From: Saccharina japonica | Lineage: Eukaryota > Sar > Phaeophyceae > Laminariales > Laminariaceae | Assembly (NCBI GenBank): GCA_008828725.1 | Contig: MEHQ01002061.1 | Location: forward strand, 565,336-629,335 | Reading direction: 5' to 3' | DNA length: 64,000 nt | Part shown: positions 1 through 12,500 of the stretch, piece after piece | Position numbering within the stretch: position 1 is the first letter of the stretch | Layout: every line of letters starts with the position of its first letter | Program-made: the position numbers and the translations under genes | Notes under the pieces: model-generated | What the model saw: the letters and a program-made list of their open reading frames with translations, nothing else | What the model was told of the DNA's origin: nothing | Databases searched by the model: none

Positions 1-302
1 CTACTCGCACCAATCAATGGGAGAGCAAAACAACCATCACGATCAACTCATTTCACGAGAAAATAGATAATTGTTGTAAAAAATGATACGCACCCACAGG
101 AGATAGATCATCATCATCGTCACATCATCGAGATTCTGCGGACTCCTCCGAGAATGAAATTTAATTCTTGCGACAGCCAAGCGACAGCGGCCAATTTTTT
201 TTTCAAAGGTCGTGTGTCTCCCCGTTGAGAATTGGGGAGGGACCTCAACAAGATCCATCGTTCATCGTGGGGAGACCGACAAGAACAAAACAAAAAACAC
301 AC
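1..302. repeat. 302-bp direct repeat, copy 1
   Basis: This stretch is repeated at 2801-3102 with a single visible difference (A at 231, T at 3031). It starts at the first base of the window, so the real repeat may extend further left. The second copy lies just upstream of the epimerase start codon. This copy may therefore be a duplicated promoter/leader of a neighbouring paralog outside the window, or one of two long terminal repeats of a non-coding element. Confidence 0.95.
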
Positions 303-2800
303 TAGGTTAGCGAGAGTGCGGAGAGAGAGTTAGGGGAGTGAAGGCAAGGAGACTAGACCAAGTCGGTGGTAAGAAAGATTAATGGGGTGGGAGCATTGGA
401 CTAGATTACAAAGATGGCGGGCCCGAACGCCGTCCCTATAACACGGTTCCATTGTCCCCTCCAACGGGAGTTCGTGGAACGGAGCTAGAACAGCCATACG
501 GCGTCGTGTTACCAAGCGTCGGCGGGCAGGCGTTATGGTGATGCTAAGGAACTTTAACTTTCTACCACGCGATTCAGCGGCATTACTCAACAAAATAGAG
601 AACAAAATAGATAATGCTATGCCGAACAAAAGGTATGGAGCCTGGGGCGAAAATGCAGGGACCAAGCTGGACGATTTCCAGGTACATATTGTATATAGCG
701 TAGTCTAACTCCCAGAACTCGTTCGGAACACGTCCCCACGAACGTTTCGACCTCCCACACAACACCACCAAGCGACTCACATGTGAAGATGTTGTACCTA
801 AAAGAGCGATTGATAACGTTGTTGTTTATCTGAACGTCGTGCCGCGTGTGGCCATGTGTCGCCATGTCGAGGGAGTGTCGTGTCGTGTCGTAGAACAAAA
901 TCGGCAAAAATGGGAGGGGGGGGGGAGGGGGGGTGGGGGTAGACGTCACGCATGTGTGCTGCAAGTGAAGAACGGCATGACGCGAACAAAAGCATGTCAA
1001 AAGAAGCGAAAGTAGGCGTTCNAAGGGGGGGGGGAGGCGGGGTTTCCCAAAAGCATGACGACTTGGCTTTGGCCACATCATCGTTATGATGCGTGCCTGT
1101 CCAGTACCGAAGTAGCTATAGCGTAGGAACGCACGTACTCGCCTTCTGTATGCCTTCCTCTTGCCTGTTGTTGCGTTTTTTTTTTTTTTCGCTGCACCCT
1201 TTTTCAGTTTTCCTTTTTTCGTTCTTGTTTTTTTTTTGTTCTCTCTCTTCTGTTTTTTTTTTTCTGTATATATATTCCTGGAACCCCGACTGAGATTCGG
1301 TTATAGTTTTGTAGCAGTACGTATACTAGTAGTTGCAGCATTTCATCGTCAGCACAGCAGGGAGAGTGGTGTATACGAAGTATATATGCTTAGTAGGGGG
1401 CTGTATAGCTAGCTCTGTATAGGCATGGCACCCCCCGCACTTTGCACTTGACGACCCCGGATTCGGAGCTGTCGCGCCTGATCACAATGCCCCAAACACG
1501 CGTGTATGAAAATAATATCCAGGTATCCACATACTGTATCATAGTAGTTTCGGTTCAGATCTTTGTTTTGTTTGTGCCGTACGCGTACCACGCCAGCCTT
1601 GCAGCAGGCATACGTACGATTGTTCTTGTGCTGTTTCCAGCTGTTTTCCCCAGTTTTTCGTTCTCGCAGTTCAGTTCAGTTTTGTTTTCTTCTTCTCTTC
1701 CTTTTTTGTCCCGCATCCCAACCGCGCACACGTTACGTACAACAGCATACCCGCACATACACGTCATACACATGACACCCATACCACATGTCAGGTAGCA
1801 GGAGCTACAGACAGCGGTAAGCGTAATAATAATTACTCGTGGCGTTGATCAAACTGCATAGCAGTGTGTGTGCGCGTATATCATCACACACACATACATA
1901 CAGCAGTAGTACGAGAGGACGAACTTTTTTGCTGGATGGAAAAATAAAATGTTGATGCCCTGAGAACCTCGAAAGTCGGTGGCAATCAACACCACTCGCA
2001 AGTCGCAAGTTAAAGCAACAACACCCCGATCACCCCACCTGCTGCAGTACACAGGGCCTACGACACAGACCGGGGTATGCCATAATTGATTTTGTGGCAC
2101 AGACACATGTCTACCTGCCGAGCAAACGGCAGGCTGCTGAAACAAGATACACGCGGAAATAAGAAACTCGGAGGAAGCCGTTGATATTGTACGTACAGAG
2201 CATAGTTCGATAGAGTGAATCGCTCGTAGAACACACCGTTTCTTCTTAACTAAGAAATGCAGCCTGAGAGGATTACGGATCAGCTTTCTTCCTGGTCCAT
2301 ATTATTGCACACATCGCACATATCACGATCTACACCTGTAGTACAGTACGAGTAGTGTTATAGTCGTGCTGCCCTGCTGTAGTACAAGTAGACCATCAGC
2401 ATCGATTGGGCGGTGTATACTGCTCCTGCTCTACTGCTGTACGTAGTAGTACTGAAGTACTGAAGTAGTAGTAGGTGCTGCACACAATTTCTGGTGTGCG
2501 TGACCACCTGCCGTCAGATCTTGATGGTAGGACAAACTGAACAACAAGGGCCACGGAAAGATGTACCAAGAGGGCCTCGATGGGTGGGTGTGGAAAAAGT
2601 CGTGGTACAGGTCGTACCCAGTACCAGTACTCGTGCACACACATGTATGTGTATGTTGCAAGTTGACACCGGATTTTTGCCGATCTTTGCCGTGAGGTTT
2701 GCAGAGAGGTATAACCTGGTACAGTAAACACGTGTGTGTGTATGAATGCACGCAAACAAGTGTCATACACTGAGGTGCAGCAGCTTAGTATGGCAATGAG
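303..2800. other. Non-coding stretch between direct repeats
   Basis: No gene is recognised here. The stretch holds an unresolved base (N at 1022), G-rich runs near 910-940 and 1024-1034, a T-rich tract at 1177-1262, and many CA/GT and GTAC-rich segments. Short open frames exist on both strands but none shows splice-compatible neighbours or family motifs. It has no gag or pol similarity, so if the flanking repeats are LTRs the element is non-autonomous. Confidence 0.6.
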
Positions 2801-3102
2801 CTACTCGCACCAATCAATGGGAGAGCAAAACAACCATCACGATCAACTCATTTCACGAGAAAATAGATAATTGTTGTAAAAAATGATACGCACCCACAGG
2901 AGATAGATCATCATCATCGTCACATCATCGAGATTCTGCGGACTCCTCCGAGAATGAAATTTAATTCTTGCGACAGCCAAGCGACAGCGGCCAATTTTTT
3001 TTTCAAAGGTCGTGTGTCTCCCCGTTGAGATTTGGGGAGGGACCTCAACAAGATCCATCGTTCATCGTGGGGAGACCGACAAGAACAAAACAAAAAACAC
3101 AC
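2801..3102. repeat. 302-bp direct repeat, copy 2
   Basis: Near-identical to 1-302; similarity ends at 3102/302. It ends about 200 bases before the epimerase start codon, so it probably contains promoter or leader sequence of that gene. Confidence 0.95.
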
Positions 3103-3300
3103 CACCCGCCAATCCACCGCCCACCGCTCACCGCCCACCGCCCACCCTATCTCACTCTCTCTCTCATCGCCCACCCCAAGCGGCTCCTCTCGTTTTGAAG
3201 CATCTTTTTGCGGCAGCAGAAGAAAAAAAAGCGGTGGCAGCAGCGGCGACGACATCATCAATCAGTGGCAGCAGCAACAGCGGCAGCAGATAGATACGAC
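3103..3300 (+). promoter_or_regulatory. Proximal 5' flank/leader of epimerase gene
   Basis: The segment begins with repeated CACCGCCCAC-type blocks (3103-3146), then a CT run (3152-3164), then a purine/GCAGCA-rich leader up to the ATG at 3301. No TATA box can be assigned and the transcription start is not visible. The role is inferred only from position. Confidence 0.35.
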
Positions 3301-3484
3301 ATGCCCGCCATGTCGCGAAGGATGCTGGCGCTGAGCACGGCGGCTGCGGTGGCCGCTTTGTACCTCCCGCCGGGCGCGGATGCTGCGGAATGCACTTCTG
3401 ATGAGTGAGTCTGCGAGTGGGTGTTTTCTGTCTTGTGTTTTTGACATTTTAGTTTTATTGTGTTGGGGACCATCGATCGCAGCT

Positions 3485-3515
<31 letters not shown>

Positions 3516-6500
3516 GTTCTTCCAGTTTTGATCGATATGGCACGCTCGCATCGACACTATTCTACGAGGTAGCCGATTATTAATGGTGTACAGCAGTGGA
3601 TACCCCGAAATACGGTAGCACCCCGTGACAAGCGGAAACACGCGTGTTGTTGCTCTCATAAAAAGTCCAGACACTATACTCGTACTCGTACTATTATTTT
3701 GATACATTCGTGTACTCGCACAGAAGGAAGTACGCCACTGCTGTTGATGCGCGTACCTCGTATTTATGGTAGTCCTTCGTACGCGATCAACTCGGTTGTT
3801 GTTGTTGTTGTTGTTGTTATCGTCGTCGGTGTTGTTGTTGTTGCTGCTGTTGTTGTTGTCGTGGTGTGGATCAATATTTTTTTACGTCCGTCCCGACTAC
3901 TCGTTCATACGGCGTACTATCAGGCACTGTACGAGTACGAGTACTTGTTGTTGTGTGATCGCTGGTCCACCCGTGTGACACACACATACATGATGATCGG
4001 TGCTGCTTCCTGTCGCGCTCTACAAGGAGCGACCGATCCAGCTGCTGATCGAGTCTGATGATGATAGCCCCACTCGCTCAATCAACCTCCTCGCCATAAG
4101 CAATAAATACAAGTCATTCTTCGCCGCGTCCCTCTTTCACTACATTTCCATCTTAATTTCAGTAATTTTTCAGTAAATTTTGTTTGTTTGGATTGGTTGG
4201 GGGGTTGGGGTGGTGGTGTAAAAATATCTGAAAAACAATTTACAGTACCCGGACCGGTATATCCGATATACGTACGTACCCGTTTATTTTCAGCTGTAAT
4301 TCGACAGACACACCAGCGACTCTACGGGTCTCTCCACGCCCGCGCCAGTGTTACACCGACGCTCCTCCTCCATGATAGTAGATCCAATATGTATTCATCG
4401 CTATATCGAGCCAGAATCGCAGCGAGCGAGTCTTTTCTCCACGTCCAGCTTCCACGTTCGTTCCCACGAAGCGTCTGTCGGGGGGGGCTGTCATCAAAAG
4501 CTTCCCCCTTCGAGAGTCGAATTTCGATGTTTTCGTGGCATACGTATATCCAGCGGTTCAAAGCGGTAGACAGAATTAACACAATTATTTGTTCTGTATG
4601 CGCGGTGTAGGATACATACCAAGTACAGCAGTGCAAGCACATACAGCAGCAGTACGTAGGCAGGTGGCCAGGACCCCCCCCCCCCCCCCCCCTCCCCCCC
4701 GCGCCCCTGCACGGTTGTGGGCATAAGCAAGTCCTTGTGGAGGCATTGCACGATGCTAGCACACCTGCTGGTCCATTAGGCGTATCGGATTGAGAGGTTG
4801 GATCGACACCTTGTGGGCTTTTGCTACATTGCTCTCAATTGTCTCCACAAGAAACGTGACATTTTTTTACGCCCCAGTTGTGCAGGGGGTCCCGGTCCCC
4901 TGTGTCCTGTGTGCCCTGTGTGTGTACAGTACATAGCAGCAACTCATTCTGTTTTTAAAACCACATTGTACCAGGTATTTATCGATTGATTGGGAGATGT
5001 CGTGCGGGGTCTTCGCCACGATGATGGGGGGAATCTACAGCAAAACAGCACGATACTCGTACACAGCAGTCAGTGCAGTTGCTATTTCTACCTGGTACTA
5101 TACTATATAGCCTGCTTACTATTATAGGCCCTTCCCCCCCCCCCTCTCACACACCCGATCGACCCTTCTTCTTGTTCGCCGTGTTTTCTCTACCCAACAC
5201 GATATTACTGCATGCTATGCGGTCAAGGCTCCCGGAGATTCAGTGGGCGTCGGGTTCGAACCGAATATACGTAAGATCGGGATGCGCAAGGATCTCGGAC
5301 ATCATGGCAGAGCGAACAGACAATACTGGACAGAAGGGACCCATCTACCACTTCGATCAGGTAATAAGCAAGCACAGTACTCGTAGGAGTACTGAGTAAG
5401 ATTCATACTTACTGAGTAAAAATGCTATTCATACAAACGCTTTTGGGAGTACTGCTTGCTGCTGTACAGCATCGAGTAGGGACCCCTTTACCACTTCGAT
5501 CAGGTAAGGAGTACTGCGTTTAAGATTACTACTTAAATGAGTAATGCTAAAAATACAAACACTTCGGGAGAGTGCTGCTACTACTGCTGTACAACTTAGT
5601 AACTCGTAGCATCGAGTAATAACATCCATGGTACCGAGCAATAGTACTGAGCACCATTCTGACCCGAAATATACGAACCGTTCGGGTATTAACTTTTAAT
5701 CGAAATGGTCCTTATATTATTATTGTTCGGGTCAGAGTAGTATACCGTAAAGAGTGCTGGGACGGGCCCTGGGGTGCGGTCGTTTTTCAGCGCTCCATTT
5801 CTTCAGAAAACGGGGAAGGTTAAGGTTGCCAATACCGCGGAAAGCGTTTTCGGCAGTATCCTGTAGAGAGCCTTCAGAAAAACTAATCGATATATCTGCA
5901 CTGCCTCTCTATGTGCCGTAAGTTCGATAGTGTGCTATGTACATCTACAGCAGCAGTATGAATAGTACCACTTGATAGCATGCACTCACTCCTATACCCT
6001 ATACCCACGGGCAGATAGATGGATGCCAGTATATATTTGGTTCAACGAAGCCAACCCCCCCCCCCCCCCCCGTGCGCTCCCCACCCGCCGCTCGCTCCCT
6101 CCCCCGCCATGGCTTGCGCTTATTAACGGTGCTGATTTGATGTGGTCACAGGAATCAAACTCCATTGTGGACGAGTACACGGGGACATACTACATGACGG
6201 CGCACATACACATCACGGACGGCGCCACGCTGGAAATCGACGGCAACGTCGAAGGCGACGAGGAGGGAGGCTGCGAAACGCTCCTCCTGGTAAATACGAC
6301 GTATTATGGGAAGGAGTTGCTGCTACGAAGTAACAACAATCTGCCAATAAATCTGTCATGAATTATTACTGCCAGGAGTTTGAATGGTCGAATACCGTTT
6401 GGGTTACTCGGTCGTCCGACCATTTGGGTTGTTACTCGGTCGTCCGAGACCATGCATACAGTGGGCCCCAGTCAAGGAGGTCAAAGGAGGGGTGACTTTC

Positions 6501-9500
6501 GATACATTTCCTGCGGGTAGTGAGTACCGGGTAGTAAATGTCGCTGTTAGGTATGTATACCCGCTGGCCTACTTGAGCCACGTGACTCAGTACAGGCCAT
6601 CGGTACTGTAGTATAGTGCTATATATAGATAACCCAACAACGTATACATCAATTCCGGTTTCGTTGAATCTCACCATGCGCTACTCGTACGGAATTTTTA
6701 TACTGGGAAATCAGGAACCTTCGTGGTTGTTAGATACGTATGATAGCGAGTGATCATGCTGTATAGGACTTGAGCCCGCGTATGCATGTATATACCATAT
6801 TCAGAAGTGGGCGATCTACGGTACCCCCCAGCCTATACATAAAGCCACGTGACTTAACCATCGTTAGTATAAAAAGGTCCGTAAACCGGCATTTTATACA
6901 AAGTTCCGGATACCAGCGTGTTACAGCAGTAGTACAAAAGGTTTCGTAAACCATAATTTTGTACAAAGGTTCCGCATACCATCGTTCAGTATGAAAGGTT
7001 TTGTATACCATCGTCAATCTTAGAAAGGTTCCGTGTACCATCGATAAGTATAACGAGGTTTCGTATGCCATCGTTCGGTACAGTAGGCCGAACGGTAGCG
7101 CTATGCATACATATAACCAACACAGAGAAGATTGGCAGTGGATTCGAATTATCAGCTTTGCTTCATATGCATAATATGCCTTCAATTTCGTCCTGTTCGA
7201 GCGAGCGCGCTGGAGACACTATGAATGGTTACTGTGATAGTGTGCCCCCATAATCAGTGGATATTGTTAGTGCTATAATATATCCAACGCTCGCCAATGC
7301 TCCCGTGCGGGGCATGTCGGAATTTACCGTACTGACCTCGAGGTGCATCCTATCCCTCCGTTCCACTGCGTACTGCTGTCCTTTGGTTTGGCCATCACCG
7401 TCATCGTTGTCAGGCGAGCAACTCTGACATCACTATGACGGACTCTCTTAACATCCGCGCCCACGGAGGAAACCTCATCGTGAGGGACACCAAGATCTTC
7501 TCCTGGGATATTACGACGGGAGACTACGATCTAGACACCGACGATGGCCGAGCGTAAGTTTACAAAAATAAAAATAAATGACCCTTTCTTTGTTTGCTCG
7601 CATCAACTTCAGGGTGTGTGTACGAGTAGGCCGCAGCACATCAGGTTCATACTTCAATCTGTCCAGGAAATGTAATCACCGTTTAATATTCATCTGAGAA
7701 AATGAGATTGTATTCCAGTTGAATGCAGTTCTTGAGGGGTTGGCTGCGCTGGGACCTAGAGGCGTTTTTGCCTCGGGGGGCCGGCCACCTGGCTGTCTTG
7801 TCCCACCACACCGGCCGCGCTGTCGGGATCTCTACTGTTTTTTTTTAACCACCGTTGGCTCTGTTCGTCATTTTGTCGCATCTTGTTGTTGTCTTTTGAC
7901 ACTATGCTTGATATTGTCGTTGATCTTCTTGTCGTTGGTATCTCACCCTTATCTCTCGACCTTATATCTTATCCTTGAATCTTATCTCTCGATCTTATAT
8001 TCCACAGTTACCTCAGCGCCGTGACGGAGTTCCTCACGGGGCGAGACATCGACACATGCCCTGGCGACGAAAACGCGGGCACAAGTGGCTACAGCACCGG
8101 CCAGGCCCTGAATGAGATGGGGGTCGCAAGGATGGACATCTACGACTCGGAGATCGCATGTGAGACCACGGCGCCACGCTGCCTGAAACGTCCGCATTTT
8201 GTTTGTTCCGGCAATTGACTTTAACGCAATGAGCCTTTATTTAACCCATTCAAAACTGAAAAACTTGTATCCCATACTAACTCCAATTAGTTTGTCCCCA
8301 AAAGCGGGGGACCGATTCTTAAGGGGGTAAGGCAATTCGGCCTTGAGGTAACTCGGCACATAGCATAATATGTTATCAGGACTGGTATATCGCAAGAAAT
8401 GACCCCCTTCTTCATAGCCTATATTTTTTAGCGCACGAAATTACCCCGTTTGCATCCCTACTGGTACGTAGTATAAGGCTCGCTTGCGTAGATGGCGACG
8501 AGTGACCCCTGCCGCTTGTCGGATGTGTGTCTGTGCTGTGGTGTTGTGTCGTATACTCTCGCCTCAGTCCACGATGAAAGCTCTCACATTGCAAACACAT
8601 GCCGACGTTCCGGCAAAGCGAGGCCGAAATATGACAGGCAACCGATATTGTCAGGGTCCAACCCCCCTCTCCTCTCCCATACGTACGTTGAACTACTGTA
8701 CTGCAGTTTGCTTCCAGGCCTGTGATGCGGCAGTACTAAGAAATCACCGCCCAAAGGCTGCAGATGCATCGTACTTTATAGTCCCACTCCCCTTTCCCTC
8801 GTCTCGAAATGGGTGCATGGTCAATAGCCAAATAGCTACGCGGCAATCGACAAATGAGTACGTGGTGCCCCCCCCCCCCCCCCCCCAGCCCTGCTCTTAT
8901 CACCCCCGCCGACGTATACATTCCACTTTTTCCAGACCTCGGGTATTCGGCTAGCGAGTCGTACGGCGTTGCCTACAAGGCTCGCGGCCTGTGCAAGACC
9001 CTGGAAAACCTCGACATATTCGACGACACCCAGGACTTCGACTACGCCGTGTACGGAGACATCTTGAACTCCGAATTGCACCACAACGTGAGTTCCCTTC
9101 CTAGAACGTGTACTAAATAAATAAAGTAAAGAAACAGGCCAATCAGCCAATCAAATTCGGACGCATGCTATGTTAAGGGCAGAGGTGCACCATGTTTTTG
9201 CCTTCGGAGGGTGGTGACTTAACCCATACAGAACTGAAAAACGTATCCCACACTAATTACAAGTAGTTTGTCCCCTAGTACGTGGGGCCAGTTATTAAGG
9301 GGTTGAGGAACTCTGCTATTTTCGCCTTCTGAGGGTGGTGGTCACTTAACCCCTTTAGGACTGCAGTCCCGATGTGGGGACAATCCACTCTAATTCTAAG
9401 TAATTTGTCCCCAAAACGGGACTCCAGTCCTAAATGGGTTAAGGACCTCTGTACATCACCCCATAAAACTTAAAACTGAGTTTACGAGGGAACGAAACCT

Positions 9501-12500
9501 GCTATATACCCGATGGCCACCAACCAGTCCCATGGCTCACGTATACGCTGAAAGGTATGGTAACCCTCAAGAATGAATTGTCCGGACGAGTTGTGTTTTT
9601 TTTAAGGAGGGCCTGATTGATCATCAAGAATGAATGTCCCGACGAGTTGTGTTTTTTTTAGGGAGGGCCTGATTGATCATCAAGAATGAATGTCCCGACG
9701 AGTTGTGTTTTTTTAAGGAGAACCTGATTGATAATCCAGAAAACATTTCAGCCAAAATGTGCCGCTTTACAGTGGGTTGTGTAGAAGGCCATGAGTTTCG
9801 GGAGTAATAGTGGTAAATCTCGTCAAGTAGCAACAGTGTGATGCATGTATACTGACACCTACCAGAGGGAGAACATACACTCCCTTGTGCAATGATCAAG
9901 CATCTCGCTCAGCTGCGAGATTACTATTCGCCACTACCTACCGTAGAAAGGAATATCTCGTTAAGTCACCCCACCGCAAACATGATGTAGACAACGCACG
10001 CTAAACGGTATATATTGGGGGTTACGATTGAACGTCGACCACCCCCCGGGTTTTTGCACTCTTCCTCAAGCATGAGCCAGGTGGCACCCAAGATATAATA
10101 AAGATTGCTGTTTTGTTGTTTTTCTTCGCCCTTTCTTTGCTTGCTGCATGCGACTTGGCAGTGGTTCGGGCACTACTCGTACGGCCACCAGGGAGGAAAG
10201 TGGAACTACAACGTGGTCCACGACAACGTCGGCTACGGCTTCGACCCCCATGACGACAGCGACCACCTCGAAATCATCGGAAACACGGTGGGTTAACGAT
10301 ACAGCAGTAGAGGTACATGAATTACGTAACCAAGAGCAAAAACGTTCCAGACCTTTTCCGTAGTTTCTCCCGCCCACCCGCCCCTTTTCATTCGAAGGTG
10401 AGAGGCAAGGAGTTGCTACGAAGTAACAACATTCTGTTAATAAATCTGTAATAAATTACTTGTCAGGAGTTTGAATGGTCGAAGACCATTTGGGTTATAC
10501 GTCGGTTGTGTTTTCTTTACCGCATGATATATATGCACCTACATGTCGTGTTCCCTCTTTTTGTCAAAATCAATTAATCCCCCATTACTCGTAGCACTAC
10601 TAGCTAAAGTGATTAATTCCTTAATTTCATCCACCCTTACCCTCCCTCTACAGTAGTTTATTGGTATATATGTCCCTGTATTGCAGCATTATTAAATAAT
10701 TAATTGCTTTCCGAACCCGTGCCGGGTAGTTTTTTCGGCTCCTGTTTGCCGCCTGCGAAAGCACATCAAGCAAACGCCCGTCAATTACTGTGCGTGGCGT
10801 CGCAGCCTTTGCACCATCTGCACTATATTCACCCGTATCCGGCGCTATTTTCATCGAAGAAAGTTTCCGTCCGTGTGGTGGACTAAGTTCGGCGTTGTTA
10901 AACTCGCGAAACATTCTTGCCTGGACGCCATGATATGATGAATCAACGATGTTTTCGGCGGAAGGAAGCCTGTCAGAGTCACTCACGCCTTGCTGCCGTT
11001 TATTTGCTTTCAATGTTTCGTTCCGTCGTGTCCTTCTCGCCTGCTCCTGCTCTCTCCCCTCCCGGCCTGCGCATCATGCGTGCTTGTGTCTTAAACGCTT
11101 GGTGAAACCCACGAAAATGTTTGGAACCCATGGACCCATCGGACCCATCGGACCCATCGAAAGGTGTACAACAACGGAGACCACGGCATCAGTGAGTCAA
11201 CTAACCAAGCAGCAGCGTGCGCGCGTGGTGTTCACATTGTGTGCTGCAGCAGCTTACAGAGGGATTGACTTGTTGTAGCCCCTGCAAGCTTGCACCAAAT
11301 CAAACTAGCGCTATGATTGGAGCAAAGGTCTTTGCGACAGACACACCACCAGTAGATTGGAGAGGATTCGAGGCGTCGGAGGCTACCTTTGTGCGAAGTA
11401 GCAGAGGAGAGGTTTATGTGCATACTAAACATATGCATGTTTAACATGGGTGGGTGGAGGTTACCACTACACGACGCACGCATCTTGACACTCACCAACA
11501 CGCGTTGCTCGCCCGGCCTTTGCTCGTCGCGCGCCCACTGCATGTGCTGCACTGCACCCACGGCTACGGTTGGCACCTACTTGCTACTGTTGTCAACTCG
11601 TCCTGCATGGCGATGATGCTGATGATGATGATGATGATGATGAGCAGTCGCTTCGAAGAGGTGCACGGACCTCACCATCGCTGACAACAAGGTGAGCCTC
11701 ACAACTTTTACTCTCGTCTTCTTTATATGTGTTTCCCTTGGCTTTTAGTCTGTGAATGTTATATGTTTATTTTAGTTTTCAGTGCTGAAGCTTATGCTGC
11801 ACAATAATAGTGCAGGATGGCAAACCGTAATACGGTACTATCAGACAGTACAAGGGATAGTGCACTTAACAAACTAGTAATGATACATCTGCTGCTGCTG
11901 CTGTACCAGGTATTGCTGCAATTGAAAATGGTTTTAATCCGTTCACAGGTGAACTTGTTACTATTAATAACAGTTTTTATCTACTGACAGGTGTACTATT
12001 ACTGTGATTAACAATGGTTTAAATATCCTTACAGGTGTACAACAATGCGAAGAACGGCATCATGCTCCACCGACAGTGCGACCGTGCGGAAGTTTACGGA
12101 AACTACGTCTACGAAAACGGGGACGCCGGTCTCGCCTTGTACGAAAGCTCCGACTGCCTCGTGTACGACAACAGGTTCTTCTGGAACGACCGTGAGTTAC
12201 TACATATACCATAGTAACCATAGTATTATTATCATATTTGCCATCCGACAGTGTGCAGCACGAGCTTCAACGTTGACCACTCATAACATTCCCGAAAGCA
12301 GAAAACCACGGTATCAAAGGAAACCTATGCGCAAATTCTACCTTCCCTCTATGTCAACTTCCCGCTAAGCTTTATCCACAATACCCACCGCCTTCTTCGC
12401 CTGAAAAAAAGTCGCGATAAAAAATTGAGTTAAGACATGCCCAGACGGAAAATGTTACGCTACTCGTCCTCGCTACTTCCTTCTTGTCAACATGCACTCT

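Larger units (their letters stand above)
9160..9783 (-). mobile_element. Degenerate copy of 4-bp-TSD MITE, carrying insertions
   Basis: It starts with GACGCATGCTATG and AGAGGTGCACCATGTTTTT, which match the end of the family also seen at 22842-23094. It continues to the family's inner block (GTCCCGACGAGTTGTG ... AAAACATTTCAGCCAAAA). The copy is interrupted by two TTAA-flanked micro-elements, and its inner block is triplicated (9568-9737, period 56-57 bp). The right terminus is too diverged to place exactly. It lies in epimerase intron 6. Confidence 0.6.

Noticed and set aside
303..2800. LTR retrotransposon between the 302-bp repeats
   Set aside because: No gag, protease, reverse transcriptase or integrase motif is present and no primer-binding site could be identified. 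It is kept only as one possible explanation.
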